A DNA stretch of 64,000 bases from Chrysoperla carnea (Eukaryota > Arthropoda > Insecta > Neuroptera > Chrysopidae). Shown piece after piece: positions 33,205 to 45,100 of the stretch. A program made the translations under genes and the position numbers. The first letter of the stretch is position 1, and every line of letters starts with the position of its first letter. Below the pieces are notes generated by a model that was not told the DNA's origin, ran no database searches, and saw nothing but the letters and a program-made list of their open reading frames with translations. Location: the NCBI RefSeq assembly GCF_905475395.1, contig NC_058338.1, positions 94,411,435 to 94,475,434 of the forward strand. The letters are read 5' to 3'.

Positions 33205-33660
33205 TCTGTCATGAAGATGAAGGTTATAAGAAAGAGAACGATCGCTATAGAAAATATTGTCCCCGAAATATGGATAAAATAAGTGAGGCGCTGCGACCGC
33301 TAAGTAGTATCAATAAAAGCGGGCTGTTGTGCGCTAATTTGAAATGATATATCAATTTGTACATTATGCAACTAACTTCATCTACTTGTACTCATAAACA
33401 GCTAACTTCGCAGATACTACTTCTTGATGACAGCGCGGCTGGTGGCTGAAAAATGAACTATAAATTATACAAATTTTCAGGGACAGACGCGCTAATGCTT
33501 TAACACGTAGCGATCGTTCTCCTTCTTTATAACCTTCATGGCGGTATTGAAGAATATCCACGGACGTATACGTCCGTGAGAATATCCCAAGATATTCATA
33601 ACCTTCATGGTTTATAGTCTGCTTTATAACCTTCATGGTCTGTTCAGCTGTCATTATAGG
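33205..33660. repeat. Repeated HEGYK-coding motif, inverted copies
   Basis: ATGAAGGTTATAA recurs on the minus strand at about 33527-33541, 33599-33611 and 33624-33638. A related plus-strand copy at 33209-33231 continues into GAGAACGATCGCTA, which matches the minus-strand copy at 33505-33520. The plus frame (from about 33208) encodes HEDEGYKKENDRYRKYC and the minus frame HEGYKEGERS. A fifth copy is in the THAP fragment at 35485-35500. These appear to be fragments of one coding repeat on both sides of the zinc-finger gene. Confidence 0.6.
33559..33578. promoter_or_regulatory. Perfect 20-bp GC-rich palindrome
   Basis: CACGGACGTATACGTCCGTG is its own reverse complement and stands out in an AT-rich setting 166 bp upstream of the zinc-finger start codon. 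It could be a dimer-binding site. Function is inference. Confidence 0.4.
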
Positions 33661-33743
33661 TTATGTTTACTGGAGTTGTGAATTAATGCTTGAACCTTTT
33701 GATAAATAAGTTTTCGTGATAATAATATTAAATATTAAACAAA

Positions 33744-35402
33744 ATGGCAAATAATTCATTTGTTGATACAAATAATTATTTGTTTATTAATAAAGATAAT
33801 ATTAAAGTTGAAAAAGAATTACATACAGAACTAATTATTAAAAATGAAATATTAGATGAAACTATTTTAATGGAAGGTGGACACATTACAAATGAAGAGG
33901 AAGGCAGCAACGATAGTGATAGTGTTGTGAGTGTAAAACATGAACCTGTGAGTGATGAAAATGATAAACAATTGTACACAATTAATTATGAAAATATTAA
34001 ACTTGAACAAGAATTACATACTGAACTAATTATTAAAGATGAAACTGTTTTAGAAGAAAAATCATTTATATGTGATGTTTGTAATAAAACATTTACTCAA
34101 CAACATCATTTAGTTAGACATAAACTAATTCATAGCGGAGAAAAATCATTTTCATGTGATGTTTGTAATAAATCATTTACTCAACAAAGTATTTTAGTTT
34201 CACATAAACGAATTCACACCGGAGAGAAACCATTTTCATGTGATGTTTGTAATAAAACATTTAATGTGAAAAGTCATTTAGTTAAACATAAACGCATTCA
34301 TAGTGGAGAAAAGCCATTTTCATGTGATGTTTGTAATAAAACATTTAATGAGAAAAGTAATTTAGTTGTACATAAACGTATTCACACCGGAGAAAAACCA
34401 TTTTCATGTGATGTTTGTAATAAAACATTTACTTATCAACATAGTTTAGTTTTACATAAACGTATTCACACCGGAGAAAAACCATTTTCATGTGATGTTT
34501 GTAATAAAACATTTAATGAGAAAAGTAATTTAGTTGTACATAAACGTATTCACACCGGAGAAAAACCATTTTCATGTGATGTTTGTAATAAAACATTTAA
34601 TATGAAAAGTAATTTAATTAAACATAAACGCATTCATGGTGGAGAAAAGCCATTTTCATGTGATGTTTGTAATAAATCATTTACTCAACAACAACATTTA
34701 GTTTCACATAAACGAATTCACGCCGGAGAGAAACCATTTTCATGTGATATTTGTAATAAAACATTTACTTATCAACATAGTTTAGTTTTACATAAACGTA
34801 TTCACACCGGAGAAAAACCATTTTCATGTGATATTTGTAATAAAACATTTACTCAGAAAGGTTGTTTAGTTTCACATAAACGAATTCACGCCGGAGAGAA
34901 ACCATTTTCATGTGATGTTTGTAATAAAACATTTACTTATAAATGTGATTTAGTTGTACATAAACGTATTCACACCGGAGAAAAACCATTTTCATGTGAT
35001 GTTTGTAATAAAACATTTAGTCTGCTAAGTAATTTAGTTCGACATAAACTAATTCACACCGGAGAAAAACGATTTTCATGTGAAATTTGTAATAAAACAT
35101 TTAATGAGAAAAGTAATTTAGTTGTACATAAACGTATTCACACCGGAGAAAAACCATTTTCATGTGATATGTGTAATAAAACATTTACTCAGAAAGGTTG
35201 TTTAGTTTCACATAAACGAATTCACGCCGGAGAGAAACCATTTTCATGTGATGTTTGTAATAAAACATTTACTTATCAACATAGTTTAGTTGTACATAAA
35301 CGTATTCACACCGGAGAAAAACCATTTTCATGTGATATTTGTAATAAAACATTTAATAAGAAAAGTAATTTAATTTCACATAAACGTATTCACAATCGAT
35401 AA
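33744..35402 (+). CDS. C2H2 zinc-finger protein with 16 tandem fingers
   Basis: It is a 552-aa protein in one exon, probably a nuclear sequence-specific DNA-binding regulator. Residues 1-108 are acidic and contain an internal repeat (ELHTELIIKNE and ELHTELIIKDE). Three SUMO-consensus sites (IKVE, VKHE, IKLE) lie in it. From residue ~108 to the end come sixteen 28-residue fingers, each C-x2-C...H-x3-H with TGEKP-type linkers; all Cys and His ligands are present. Fingers are nearly identical apart from the base-contacting positions. Several (for example the NEKSNLVVH type, three copies, and the TQKGCLVSH type, two copies) are the same at silent sites too, which means recent duplication or conversion. 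The start has a good context (ACAAAATGGC). The lineage-expanded style and repeat-rich flanks suggest a young member of a large family. I see no transposase or other domain. Confidence 0.92.
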   Translation: MANNSFVDTNNYLFINKDNIKVEKELHTELIIKNEILDETILMEGGHITNEEEGSNDSDSVVSVKHEPVSDENDKQLYTINYENIKLEQELHTELIIKDETVLEEKSFICDVCNKTFTQQHHLVRHKLIHSGEKSFSCDVCNKSFTQQSILVSHKRIHTGEKPFSCDVCNKTFNVKSHLVKHKRIHSGEKPFSCDVCNKTFNEKSNLVVHKRIHTGEKPFSCDVCNKTFTYQHSLVLHKRIHTGEKPFSCDVCNKTFNEKSNLVVHKRIHTGEKPFSCDVCNKTFNMKSNLIKHKRIHGGEKPFSCDVCNKSFTQQQHLVSHKRIHAGEKPFSCDICNKTFTYQHSLVLHKRIHTGEKPFSCDICNKTFTQKGCLVSHKRIHAGEKPFSCDVCNKTFTYKCDLVVHKRIHTGEKPFSCDVCNKTFSLLSNLVRHKLIHTGEKRFSCEICNKTFNEKSNLVVHKRIHTGEKPFSCDMCNKTFTQKGCLVSHKRIHAGEKPFSCDVCNKTFTYQHSLVVHKRIHTGEKPFSCDICNKTFNKKSNLISHKRIHNR

Positions 35403-35461
35403 AAGGTAGAAACAAATTTGTTAAAAAAATAATATCGCCGTTATTTAATTAATGCTCTTAA

Positions 35462-35728
35462 TTAATGCAAAATGTTATAAAATTCTTTATAACCTTCATG
35501 GATTCTGTCACCAATGTTATAAATATCTTCGCAACAATAAGAAGCCGTTTTAAGACGTTTATCAGGGCAATTAGCAGCAATACACCATTGTTTTCTCACT
35601 TCATTATTTTTGGGAACGAAAATAAAATGTTTTTCCGGAGTAGTATAAGTTGTGTTACGACACGAAGGTACAAAACAATATTTGTAACTTTCGTGATTTG
35701 ATGAAGTATCCATATTGTTAAAATCCAC
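35462..35728 (-). pseudogene. THAP-domain N-terminal fragment, truncated
   Basis: On the minus strand from ATG 35728 the frame encodes a THAP start: CFVPSC, FVPKNNEVRKQW and SYCCED. Where the family has CCEDHF the sequence reads CCEDIYN, so the zinc-binding His is lost. The frame then runs into the HEGYK motif and stops 88 codons in. The rest of the domain (AVPT region) is absent. It is probably a decayed gene end or transposase exon, placed just after the zinc-finger gene on the other strand. Confidence 0.65.
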
Positions 35729-37309
35729 TTGTCCGTACTTATTTGTTAATTTTTTTCTTGGTCAAAAATTTTTTTAGGTTAATTAAAAATATATTAAATC
35801 ATTTCCAGAGACTATATTAGTAAAAAATCCATAATTTCTATTGGTCGAAACTACCAAAAACATGGCTGCGTTAATATTACCAATTTGAATGTCCCGGTAA
35901 TGTACTTTATTTCATTACACCACCAATAGATGTCAGGAAGAGTCACACTTTGCTTTTTCTGGAAAAAATGGATACAATTTTTAAAAAATAAAACCAAGCT
36001 CGATTGATTTCCAAAACTTGTTATATGGGGTAATTTTGACCCAAAAAGTATTAAAATCGGATATATTTTTTGATCGGGTGAATAGTTTTTGAGATAAGGC
36101 CTAAAATCTTGGGATTTTTGATGATATTTCAAAATCTATGCATTCAATAATCAAATTGGGTCAAAATTACTCTAGAAAATGATTTTTATCTAAATCGGAG
36201 ACAAAATTTTCCGATTTTTTGGTTTTCAAGACAAGGCTTTAAATTTTGTACGAAAAGCTTTTATTTCGAAGTAATTCTAGAAACATGTCGATTTAATAAA
36301 TTAAACGACATGTTTCTAACGTATCGACTTCAGAAATTGCCCCAGCGTATCACTTCTTGTATACCATTTAAGTCGATATCTCAGAAACTACTCGTCCAAG
36401 CGATAAAGTGATCCGATTATAGGGTCCAATTCACTCTAGAAATTCATTTTTGTCTAAATCTAAGTAGATCTACGAACTAGCGTCTTAGTATTATGGTTAG
36501 AGACTGCAATTGTTATTTGAATTCTGCTTTGGTGTTTGATGAAGCCAGCACCTACAGATTACATTTAAACGAAAGGTTAACTAAAATAAATTAAACAACG
36601 TATTAATCTTATTATTTATTAATCATTCATTATTATTAATTGAAATAAACTAATTAATTGATTAAATCACGAATTAAAAGAACGTAAATAAATATTTAAA
36701 ACAATGATTACAATGTCAATATTTATAAAATTTTGTGTACTTTTTTGTATTTTTTTTAATAAACTTGTACTTTGATTTAATGATGCGTATTATTAATTAT
36801 TTTATTTAATTTTAATTCCCCCAATCTGATTATAATACAAAGTTCATTCATCATTATGTGATATTTCCAATAATTATGATTTCATAATAATGTCAAGTAC
36901 TTTTTGTTGTTTAAGTAGCATTGATTGTATATTGAATAAACTTTTTGATTTTCGGGTACGGTGATTCGAGAAAAAGTTGTTAAATCTCTGTAGTATTTTA
37001 AACTGAAATTTTGTTAAAATAAGTTTTCTATAAAATTCCATAGTGGCCACATGATTGGAAAAATTGAAAATGTCAGCGAATTCAAAATTCTACTAGAAGT
37101 CAGGGAAATGTCAGAAAATTTCGTGAAAAAGAAAAAAGCTAAGGAAAATTATTATTTTCGTATCAAAATTCTAAAATAATTATAAGCTATCCTATCTTAA
37201 GTTGGGCCAAGAAGTACATATCTACAAAATTTAATTGAACATCGGGACATGAGATTTTTATATATAAAGATTATATGATACCAACTTCGAAGCATACCCT
37301 ATCTATTAA
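35729..37309. other. Intergenic stretch with repeat fragments and a short hairpin
   Basis: The segment 35925-36010 (CAATAGATGTCAGGAAGAGTC and onward) is similar to 49640-49760. A hairpin at 36279-36317 pairs AGAAACATGTCG with CGACATGTTTCT. No coding exon is seen. Confidence 0.5.
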
Positions 37310-37865
37310 CAAGTGAAAACAAACAATTGACTGAGTTAATTGTTGAAATACCATGTATAATCAGTGTTGATTTCTTTATCACACTACATATACCAACATG
37401 TGACACATACATAACTGATAATCAAGTATAGTACATATTATAAAATTTCCGCCCTAATTGTCGCCCTCATGGGTAAACAGTGATGTTTACGAAAAAATGT
37501 TTCAAACTAAAGTTGTTTAATTTTTGATAAGGAACATTTTTTACGTTTAAACTTTTGTTCTATCTCTAACGGTTTACAAGATGGGTACTACGGACCCATG
37601 ACCCAATTGACCCATGTTGCTTATTTACGAACTTGACCTCACTTTTTACGTCCTAAGCACGCTGTAAAAATTTCAGCTTGATATCTCTTTTCGTTTTTGA
37701 GTAATCGTGACCACAGACGGACGGACGGACAACCGGAAATGGATTAATTAGGTGATTTTATGAACACCTATACCAATTTTTTTTTTGTAGCATCAATATT
37801 TTTAGGCGTTACAAACTTGGGACTAAACTTATAATACTATGTATATTTCATATATACATGGTATA
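37310..37865 (+). repeat. Family A repeat, full-length copy
   Basis: It runs from CAAGTGAAAACAAACAATTG to ACATGGTATA, 556 bp, with three GGAC units. Confidence 0.9.
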
Positions 37866-39128
37866 CAAACATACAACAGGCTTACATTTCGCTAAATCTT
37901 GATATTTCGATTACAACACAACCATCGTCAGCAGCTAAATTTATTCATGAACATTGCGGAAAAACCTCCCTATTTTACATTAAATTTATTTAAAAAAATT
38001 AATTTTTGTCACTTATTTTATAATAAATAATATTTTATACTCATATAGCGGATGTAAAATTTTTAATGTTATTTAATTTTAATTTGAACAACCATAGTTA
38101 TACACGTCAGGGCCGTGTCCAAAGGTAATGGTCAAAAGTTCTCCCACATCGAACACATTGCTGTGAAAGTCACACATGCTAGAGATTAACGAATATATAT
38201 AATCTTCATATAGAAAATTTAGAAAAAAGGCTGTAAGAATTAATGTACATATTTAATCTTACCATCTAAAAATGACTGCACCGTTTTCTAGACACTTCTC
38301 TAACTGAACTTTGTACCAAATGTATCAAGATGTATTAGGGGATCGGACTTACCTTTTTTTACCACTTCAGATGAAGAATTTAAATAGAAAACGAATAGAA
38401 AAGTGAAGTTGGTTTTTTAAAATCTTTACTTTAATATGCAAGATATGAACGTTTAAAATTCCTTATTGAACAAAGAAGAAGATACTCACTAGTGACGTCA
38501 TACGTGGGTATCGCCATAGAGATTACATATAAAACTTTGTTTTGCTAAAAGGAGATGGGCAACCTTTGAATGCAATCTTTGATTACTTATAACTTTTTCG
38601 TTTTTAATCAATTTTTATTTCACTTTCAAATGTCATGGTATCAATTAATTGTCTAGTTTTACATTTTTATGGTAATATGGCCAATTCGACATCAGGATTA
38701 TCCCCTGTTAGAGTGACTCAAATTAAAAATTATATATACGATCGGCAGTAATTTAATGCAATTATGAATGTTTTTACTGTATTATTTGCGTGAGGTGTCG
38801 ATATAAATTGAAACGGTCCTGCACGCGATTACTCTGCAATCATTATCTGACCGTGTCCGTAAAACGTAATGAAATAAAAATAATAATTACATTTTTGTAA
38901 TCAAAAGATAATCTGTGTCATGTAATTCAATCAAATCAATATAATACGTATCTGATGTTCATTTTAGATAAAATAACACTAAATGTAATTGAAAGTCCAA
39001 TCAGAGATCATATCAGATTATTATATTATTTTTTTGTTTTTATATATTAAAAAATAATTTAGAATTTAGAAAATCAGTCATTAAATTGTGAAACTAATGA
39101 ACGATTCGGAGCGGAAACTTATTACAAA
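37866..39128. other. Upstream region of the CD36-like gene
   Basis: AT-rich, with no open frame or repeat boundary I can support. It should contain the promoter and 5' UTR of the receptor gene. Confidence 0.4.
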
Positions 39129-42100
39129 ATGGAAAATAGAAAGTTACTAATGTTAGGTGGTTTTGGTCTATGGTGTATTATTGGTGGTTTTATTATGTCG
39201 TTCTATCTATTGCCAAAAATTGTTCAGGGTGAAATTCAAAAAGTTAATATTTTTTGTTATTTAAACTTATTAGGATTAGATTTATTTGTAATACCCTGGT
39301 GAAAATATATTTTCTTCCTGTTGTCTAATTAAGTTTTTGCAGTATGTTCTGAAAAACAATTCTAGAAGAATGAGTCTAGAAGTCCGAAAAATTCTAAAAC
39401 ATTCTGAAAAAACTTATTAAGCAGTTTGAAGACTGCTTTTTTACAATTTTTAGACTCTTCTAGAAGACTTTTTTTGGAATTAGTAAAAGATTTCATGAAA
39501 ATTTAGCTAAAGTGAAAGTAAGTAAGTTTTACAAGTTTTTAGACTTTCCTAGAAGACTTTTTCAGAATAAATCAGAGATTTAATTTTACATAAAAAAGTT
39601 AAAGAGTAATTTCAAGATTTCGGACTTTTCGCTCTAAAGAAAAAGGACGAGGAAAACAATATTTAATTTAAAGTAATATTGAGTACCTATAGTAAGGATC
39701 ATAATTTCGAAAATGCAATTAGGCTAATACTTTTTCCCTAAAATTTTAGTTTAGCGTAATTACATTTTCAAAATTATGATCCTTGTACTCAATATTACTT
39801 TATATTAAACTAGCGACCCGCCCCGGCTTTGCACGGGTGCAATGCTGATACTAAATACACTACAGAAAAACTGTGAACGTTGTATATAAAAACATAGCGG
39901 CCCGCTCTGGCTTCGCACGGGTATAAAATATATAGCCTATGTGATTAAAATCGATCCAGTAGTTTTGATTTATTCATTACTGCCCGTGGCCCGCACGCGT
40001 TAAATTTGGAGTAAAACAATCCCCCTTTCCCTATACCATGAAGATTTCCTGCTATCTTTGGAATATCTAAATTCATACACTACATTTTTACTTATTTACT
40101 TTTTACATTTTTAACTATTAACCTCAAAAATAGCAGTACTTCTCCACTATTTAATGGATGTTATTATACATACAAACCTTCCTCTTGAATCACTCTATCT
40201 ATTAAAAAAAAACCGCATCAAAATCCGTTACGTAGTTTCAAAGATTTAAGCATACAAAGGGACATAGGGACATAGGGACAGAGAAAGCGACTTTGTTTTA
40301 TACTATGTAGTGATATTGTTATCCTCGTCCTTTTTCTTAAGAGCGAAAAGTTTGAAATCTTGAAACTACTCAAATTTTTTACGCCAAATTAAATCTATGA
40401 TTATGTCTTCTAGGAGAGTCTAAAAACTTGTAAAAATGTCTTCATACTCGTTCTTCTAAAATTGTTTTTCAGAGCATTGCAAGACTAAATTAGAGTATTG
40501 CCAGAAAATATTACCACCAAGGTAGTCCCAATTTGATGTCAGCTAGAACATGATGCCCTCCATTAAAACCTGAACTTTTTTAAACCTTTCATGAAAGATT
40601 AAAACAGCGGCAGTTTTTTAATTATAATTAACGGGCTAATTAACTATATTTTCTTTGCATCAATAATAACGAAGTGAAGGTTTTCTTTGAAAAGGAAGCT
40701 GCAACTGCCCTTTTTATCAATTTCTAACCTCACCCAATCTCCGTTCCTCCATTCAAATAATATAAAATGATTGTTTTTTAATAAATAGAGGTAAAAATAA
40801 TCATGTGGACAACCTCTATTATAGACGGATGTCCACAAAACAACGGTTAACTCGAACTTTTTCATTTATATTTGCCAATAGGAAATATTCATGAAGTTTT
40901 TATTTCACAATTTTTAACAAAGTATGAAAATACCGTAAAATGGATGACTAAAAGTGAAATTAAAATTAAAATCAGTCAAGAAATACGGATAATTTGAGCA
41001 TTTTAAACAGAGAGTTCATTAGACAGAGAGTTCGGACATAGTATTTGACGTCATATACTATGTTTACCATAAGAACGTCATGCTAAATTCTATTTTGCTA
41101 GAAAGAGATACAAACAAATCTTTGATGGCTTTTATCTTAGTTGTTTTTATAGTTATTCGAAAAATAATTTTTCTCTACTGTTTGTAACATGAATGACCTT
41201 TTATTTAAGAAGAAAAAAAAAATTCGTGAATATTCCCTATTCCACTTTATTACTTTATATTTGTGTGACATGTTTCAACTCATATGATCATCCTTGAACA
41301 GTCAACAGTCAATTATTGCAGATTTACGTTTTATGCTTAGAATTTTGGAAGTAGCCTAATATAAATATGTTTTTTTAAACCCAGAAATTGGAATTGAAAA
41401 ATGGTAGCGAAATGTACCCAATGTGGCAAAAATTACCAATCCCAATTATATTTAATGCGTACTTATTTAATGTAACAAATCCAAAGGAAATTAGTAATGG
41501 TGAAAAGCCAATTCTTAAAGAAGTTGGACCTTTTTGTTACAAGTAAGTCCTATTATCTACAATTTGCATGATTTATACGATTGCAAAAATAATGAAGTTG
41601 TTATACCAAGGTATACTAAGTTTAGTCCCAAGTTTGTAACGCTTAAAAATATTGATGCTATGAACAAAATTTTGGTATAGCTGAGCATAGAATCACCTAA
41701 TTAGTAAATTTTTGGTTGTCCGTCTGTTACACGATAACTCAAAAACGAAAATATATATGAAAGCTGAAATTTTTATAGCGTGCTCAGGGCGTAAAAAGTG
41801 AGATCGAATTTGTAAACGAGCAACATAGGTCAAAAAATATACTTTATAAAAAATGAACAACCATTTCTATATACATTTATTTTAAATATTTTAATTTTAT
41901 ATTATATCCATCGAGGAAGTGAGAAGATACAAGATACTCTTATTACTTTGTGTGTAAGAGTGGCTGTCTTGCTTTGCTTACATGACTGTAAAAAAACAAA
42001 CGATTGTGTAGTCAACACTGCCTATACAGGGTATTTCAACAATTAACTTAGTCAATTGTTTGTTTTCATTTTGTTTTTTTGTTTTAAGTTTATATAGAGA

Positions 42101-45100
42101 AAAAATTATTTTGGACGTTAGTTCCGATGGAAATCAAATTACATACAACAGTACTAGAATATTTTTTGAGCGGCACGATGAAGGATGCATATCAACGGAG
42201 ACCGAAGTTACAATACTTAATTTGGCTTTAATGGTAAATTAAATTTTGAAGGTGCCCTTTTAAATAGAGATTAAAGTTAATTTTTTGGATTATTCACATT
42301 AATAGAAACTGTTTTCGGAAAGAAAAAGCCACCATAATTGTGGTTTTTTAAACTTTTCTAATTTATTTAAAATAATGCAAGCATTGATATTCAACACTTT
42401 CCATACAGGATATTTCAACAACTAACTTAGTCAATATATGATATATATTGACTTATAATATTTAAAAAAGGCCTCAGAAAAACTTTTAGAAGCAAATCAT
42501 ATTACTTTTGGGCAAAAGGTCTTTTCCCATTATTTCGACCCTGCTGAATCTGAATATGCCGGTTACCTACCCGAAGTATCGACCAGAAGTAAGATATTCA
42601 AGATGGCGGCCAGATTTATTACCGATAAGACAAGTTATTTTGAGATTCGCTTCCGGGCTATTGTGGATGTACATAATTTATCCTTTCGAACTACCTTCAA
42701 ACCATTATCAGAACTAAACAATCAAATATGCGAAATTTGCAGTTTTCTCTTTTTTTAATTTTTAAAATTTGTGAGTGAACGATATGGACTAAAGACATCG
42801 TTCTTTGCTTATATTAAACCTAATTACATTTGCTTTAACATCTTTTCCCATGATTTCACCCATAAAATGAGTATTTTCCTCGATATCTGAGTCGAAAATA
42901 GACCAAGTATGAAAATTCGACTTTTTTCGAAAACAATGCCAATTTTCGGAGAGCTGTATCTCAGGAAGTATTAAATCTACAGAGCTGGTTTTGATCTCAA
43001 ATTGTAGCAATTTTCTTCCATTTTAAAAACTTTTGGCATATGTTTTCTTAAAAAAAATGCACAATTTTGACTTATCTTGAGAAAACAAAAAAAAGGAGCA
43101 AAAATCTGGCCGCCATCTTAAATGTCTCACTTCCGGTCGAGATTTCGGTTGGGCAAACGGCATATTCAGATTCAGCAGAGTCGAAATAGGAGGAAAAAAC
43201 CTTCTGCACAAAAGGGATATGATTTGCTTCTAAAAGTTCGATTTTCTGAAATTCTTTCTAGTCTATACGTAAATTTTCACTATAGGCAAAATATTTCTAT
43301 TTTAAGGGAACTTATTCGTAAGCTCGTATTAAATTTCCCAAATAAACCAAAATTGATTATTCTATACAGGGAACTGTTCATATTATGCTGAACCTGATAC
43401 CAGATTTTTTATCAACTTTCGAAGAAACAATACCACTCATGTTTCCAGGAATAAAAAATGTGTTTACTACAGCAAAAGCAAAAGATATTTTGTTTAATGG
43501 ATTATTGTTAGATTGTTCTGATCCAGATGGAACTCTGGGTAATATAAGTATTTTTTTTAAATGGATTATTTCAAACATAAATGAAGAATTATGTTACAGG
43601 ATTAGTATGTTCAAATATAAAAGGATTATCACCCCCACAAGTTTGGCAACTTGAAAATGGGCGCGATTATAAGTTTGCAGCATTAAAATACGTAAGTTAT
43701 TCATTCATTTGGAAGTGCGATCTATTTCATGGATTTCTAATTTGAAATCTATGTTACTAATATCGCTGGTATACCGAGTTAGTCGAAAATGAAATTGTAA
43801 TCACCATCGAAAACAAATAACTTGTATCAAATTTCTTCCCTTTGAAAAATTCGAAAAAAATTTTCCCTTAAATTTAAATGAAAATTGTTTTCTTAGATAA
43901 TTTTCAATAATAACGAAAATCTTAGTCATTTGAACGTTCGATCAACGTATTTCACAACATTCGTCGGTAATTCTATGAATTTCTAAATTCAGCAATTTTG
44001 ATATATCGAAAAATCTAATTTAGATCGATTTTCGGTCAACAGCATTGTTTTCGCCGGGTCTGGATAAGTCTTAGATGATGTTGTTTTTAAAATCCAAATA
44101 ATTTTTGAAGGGAAAATCTCTTTGAAAAAAAATTCGTCTCGATTTGAATGAAAATCGTAAGAGAAGTAATTTTGTCCCAAAAATTACGAAAATCGTATTC
44201 ATTTAAACGTACGATCAACGCATTTCAAGATATTACTCCGCCAATTCAGTGAATATCTAACTTGAGCTCTACGGAAGTGATATATCTTAATGTTATTTTT
44301 AGATGAATGGAACTAGTGAAGGAATATTTCGTGTCAATTCTGGAATAAATAGTCTCCAACTACTGGGTAATACAGAAGAATGGATGGGAGAAAATGCTTT
44401 AAAATATTGGCAAAGTGAAAGATGTAATGAAATTTCTGGCACAGATGGTTACATTATTCCTCCTCCAGAAACTAAAGAAAAAATAGTTTTTTTCCAGGTT
44501 GATCTATGCAGGTATATTTGTGAAATTCAAAAGATTAATAATAAATGTAAAATATTTATTTTTTCACCCAGACTCTCATCTATAATTGCTGTATAATCTA
44601 CAATTGCTAAAATTTTTATCTGCCCTAAATGTTACTCAGTTCTTCAAACTTTGACTTTCAACATCTTTAAAAAACTTTGATGAGGACAGACCTTTCTATT
44701 AATATTAACTACTCATATTTGGAGATATTTTTCTGTGGGTGTATTGCAACCAATTTTGCGATATCTGAAGTAAAAAAAATGCACCTCCCTGAATATAATC
44801 CTGGCGGCGCTCACGTGCCTCTCCCAAAATAATAAGATTTTTCGCTTTCGAATTTACAATCACCTGTATCTCAATGTGAATTTGACTTAAATAGTTATTT
44901 CCAATTTCAGATCAATTGAATTGGAATTCGAAGAAGAGACAACATTGTTTAATTTGCCAGCGCGAAAATATATAACAACCCAAAAAACATTATCTGACAT
45001 CGAAGAAAATAAATGCTATTGTATTAAACATAAAGATCCCGAAACGGAAGAAGAATCAATTCAATGTTTAAAAAGTGGTGCGCTCAATTTGACGCCTTGT

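Noticed and set aside
40644-40865. 73-codon minus-strand frame as a gene
   Set aside because: Lies in intron 1 of the CD36-like gene, no recognisable domain, no neighbouring exon.
42508-43211. Two similar peptides with ISTLLNLNMP as a conserved small gene pair
   Set aside because: They are the two arms of one foldback element read on opposite strands; similarity follows from the palindrome.
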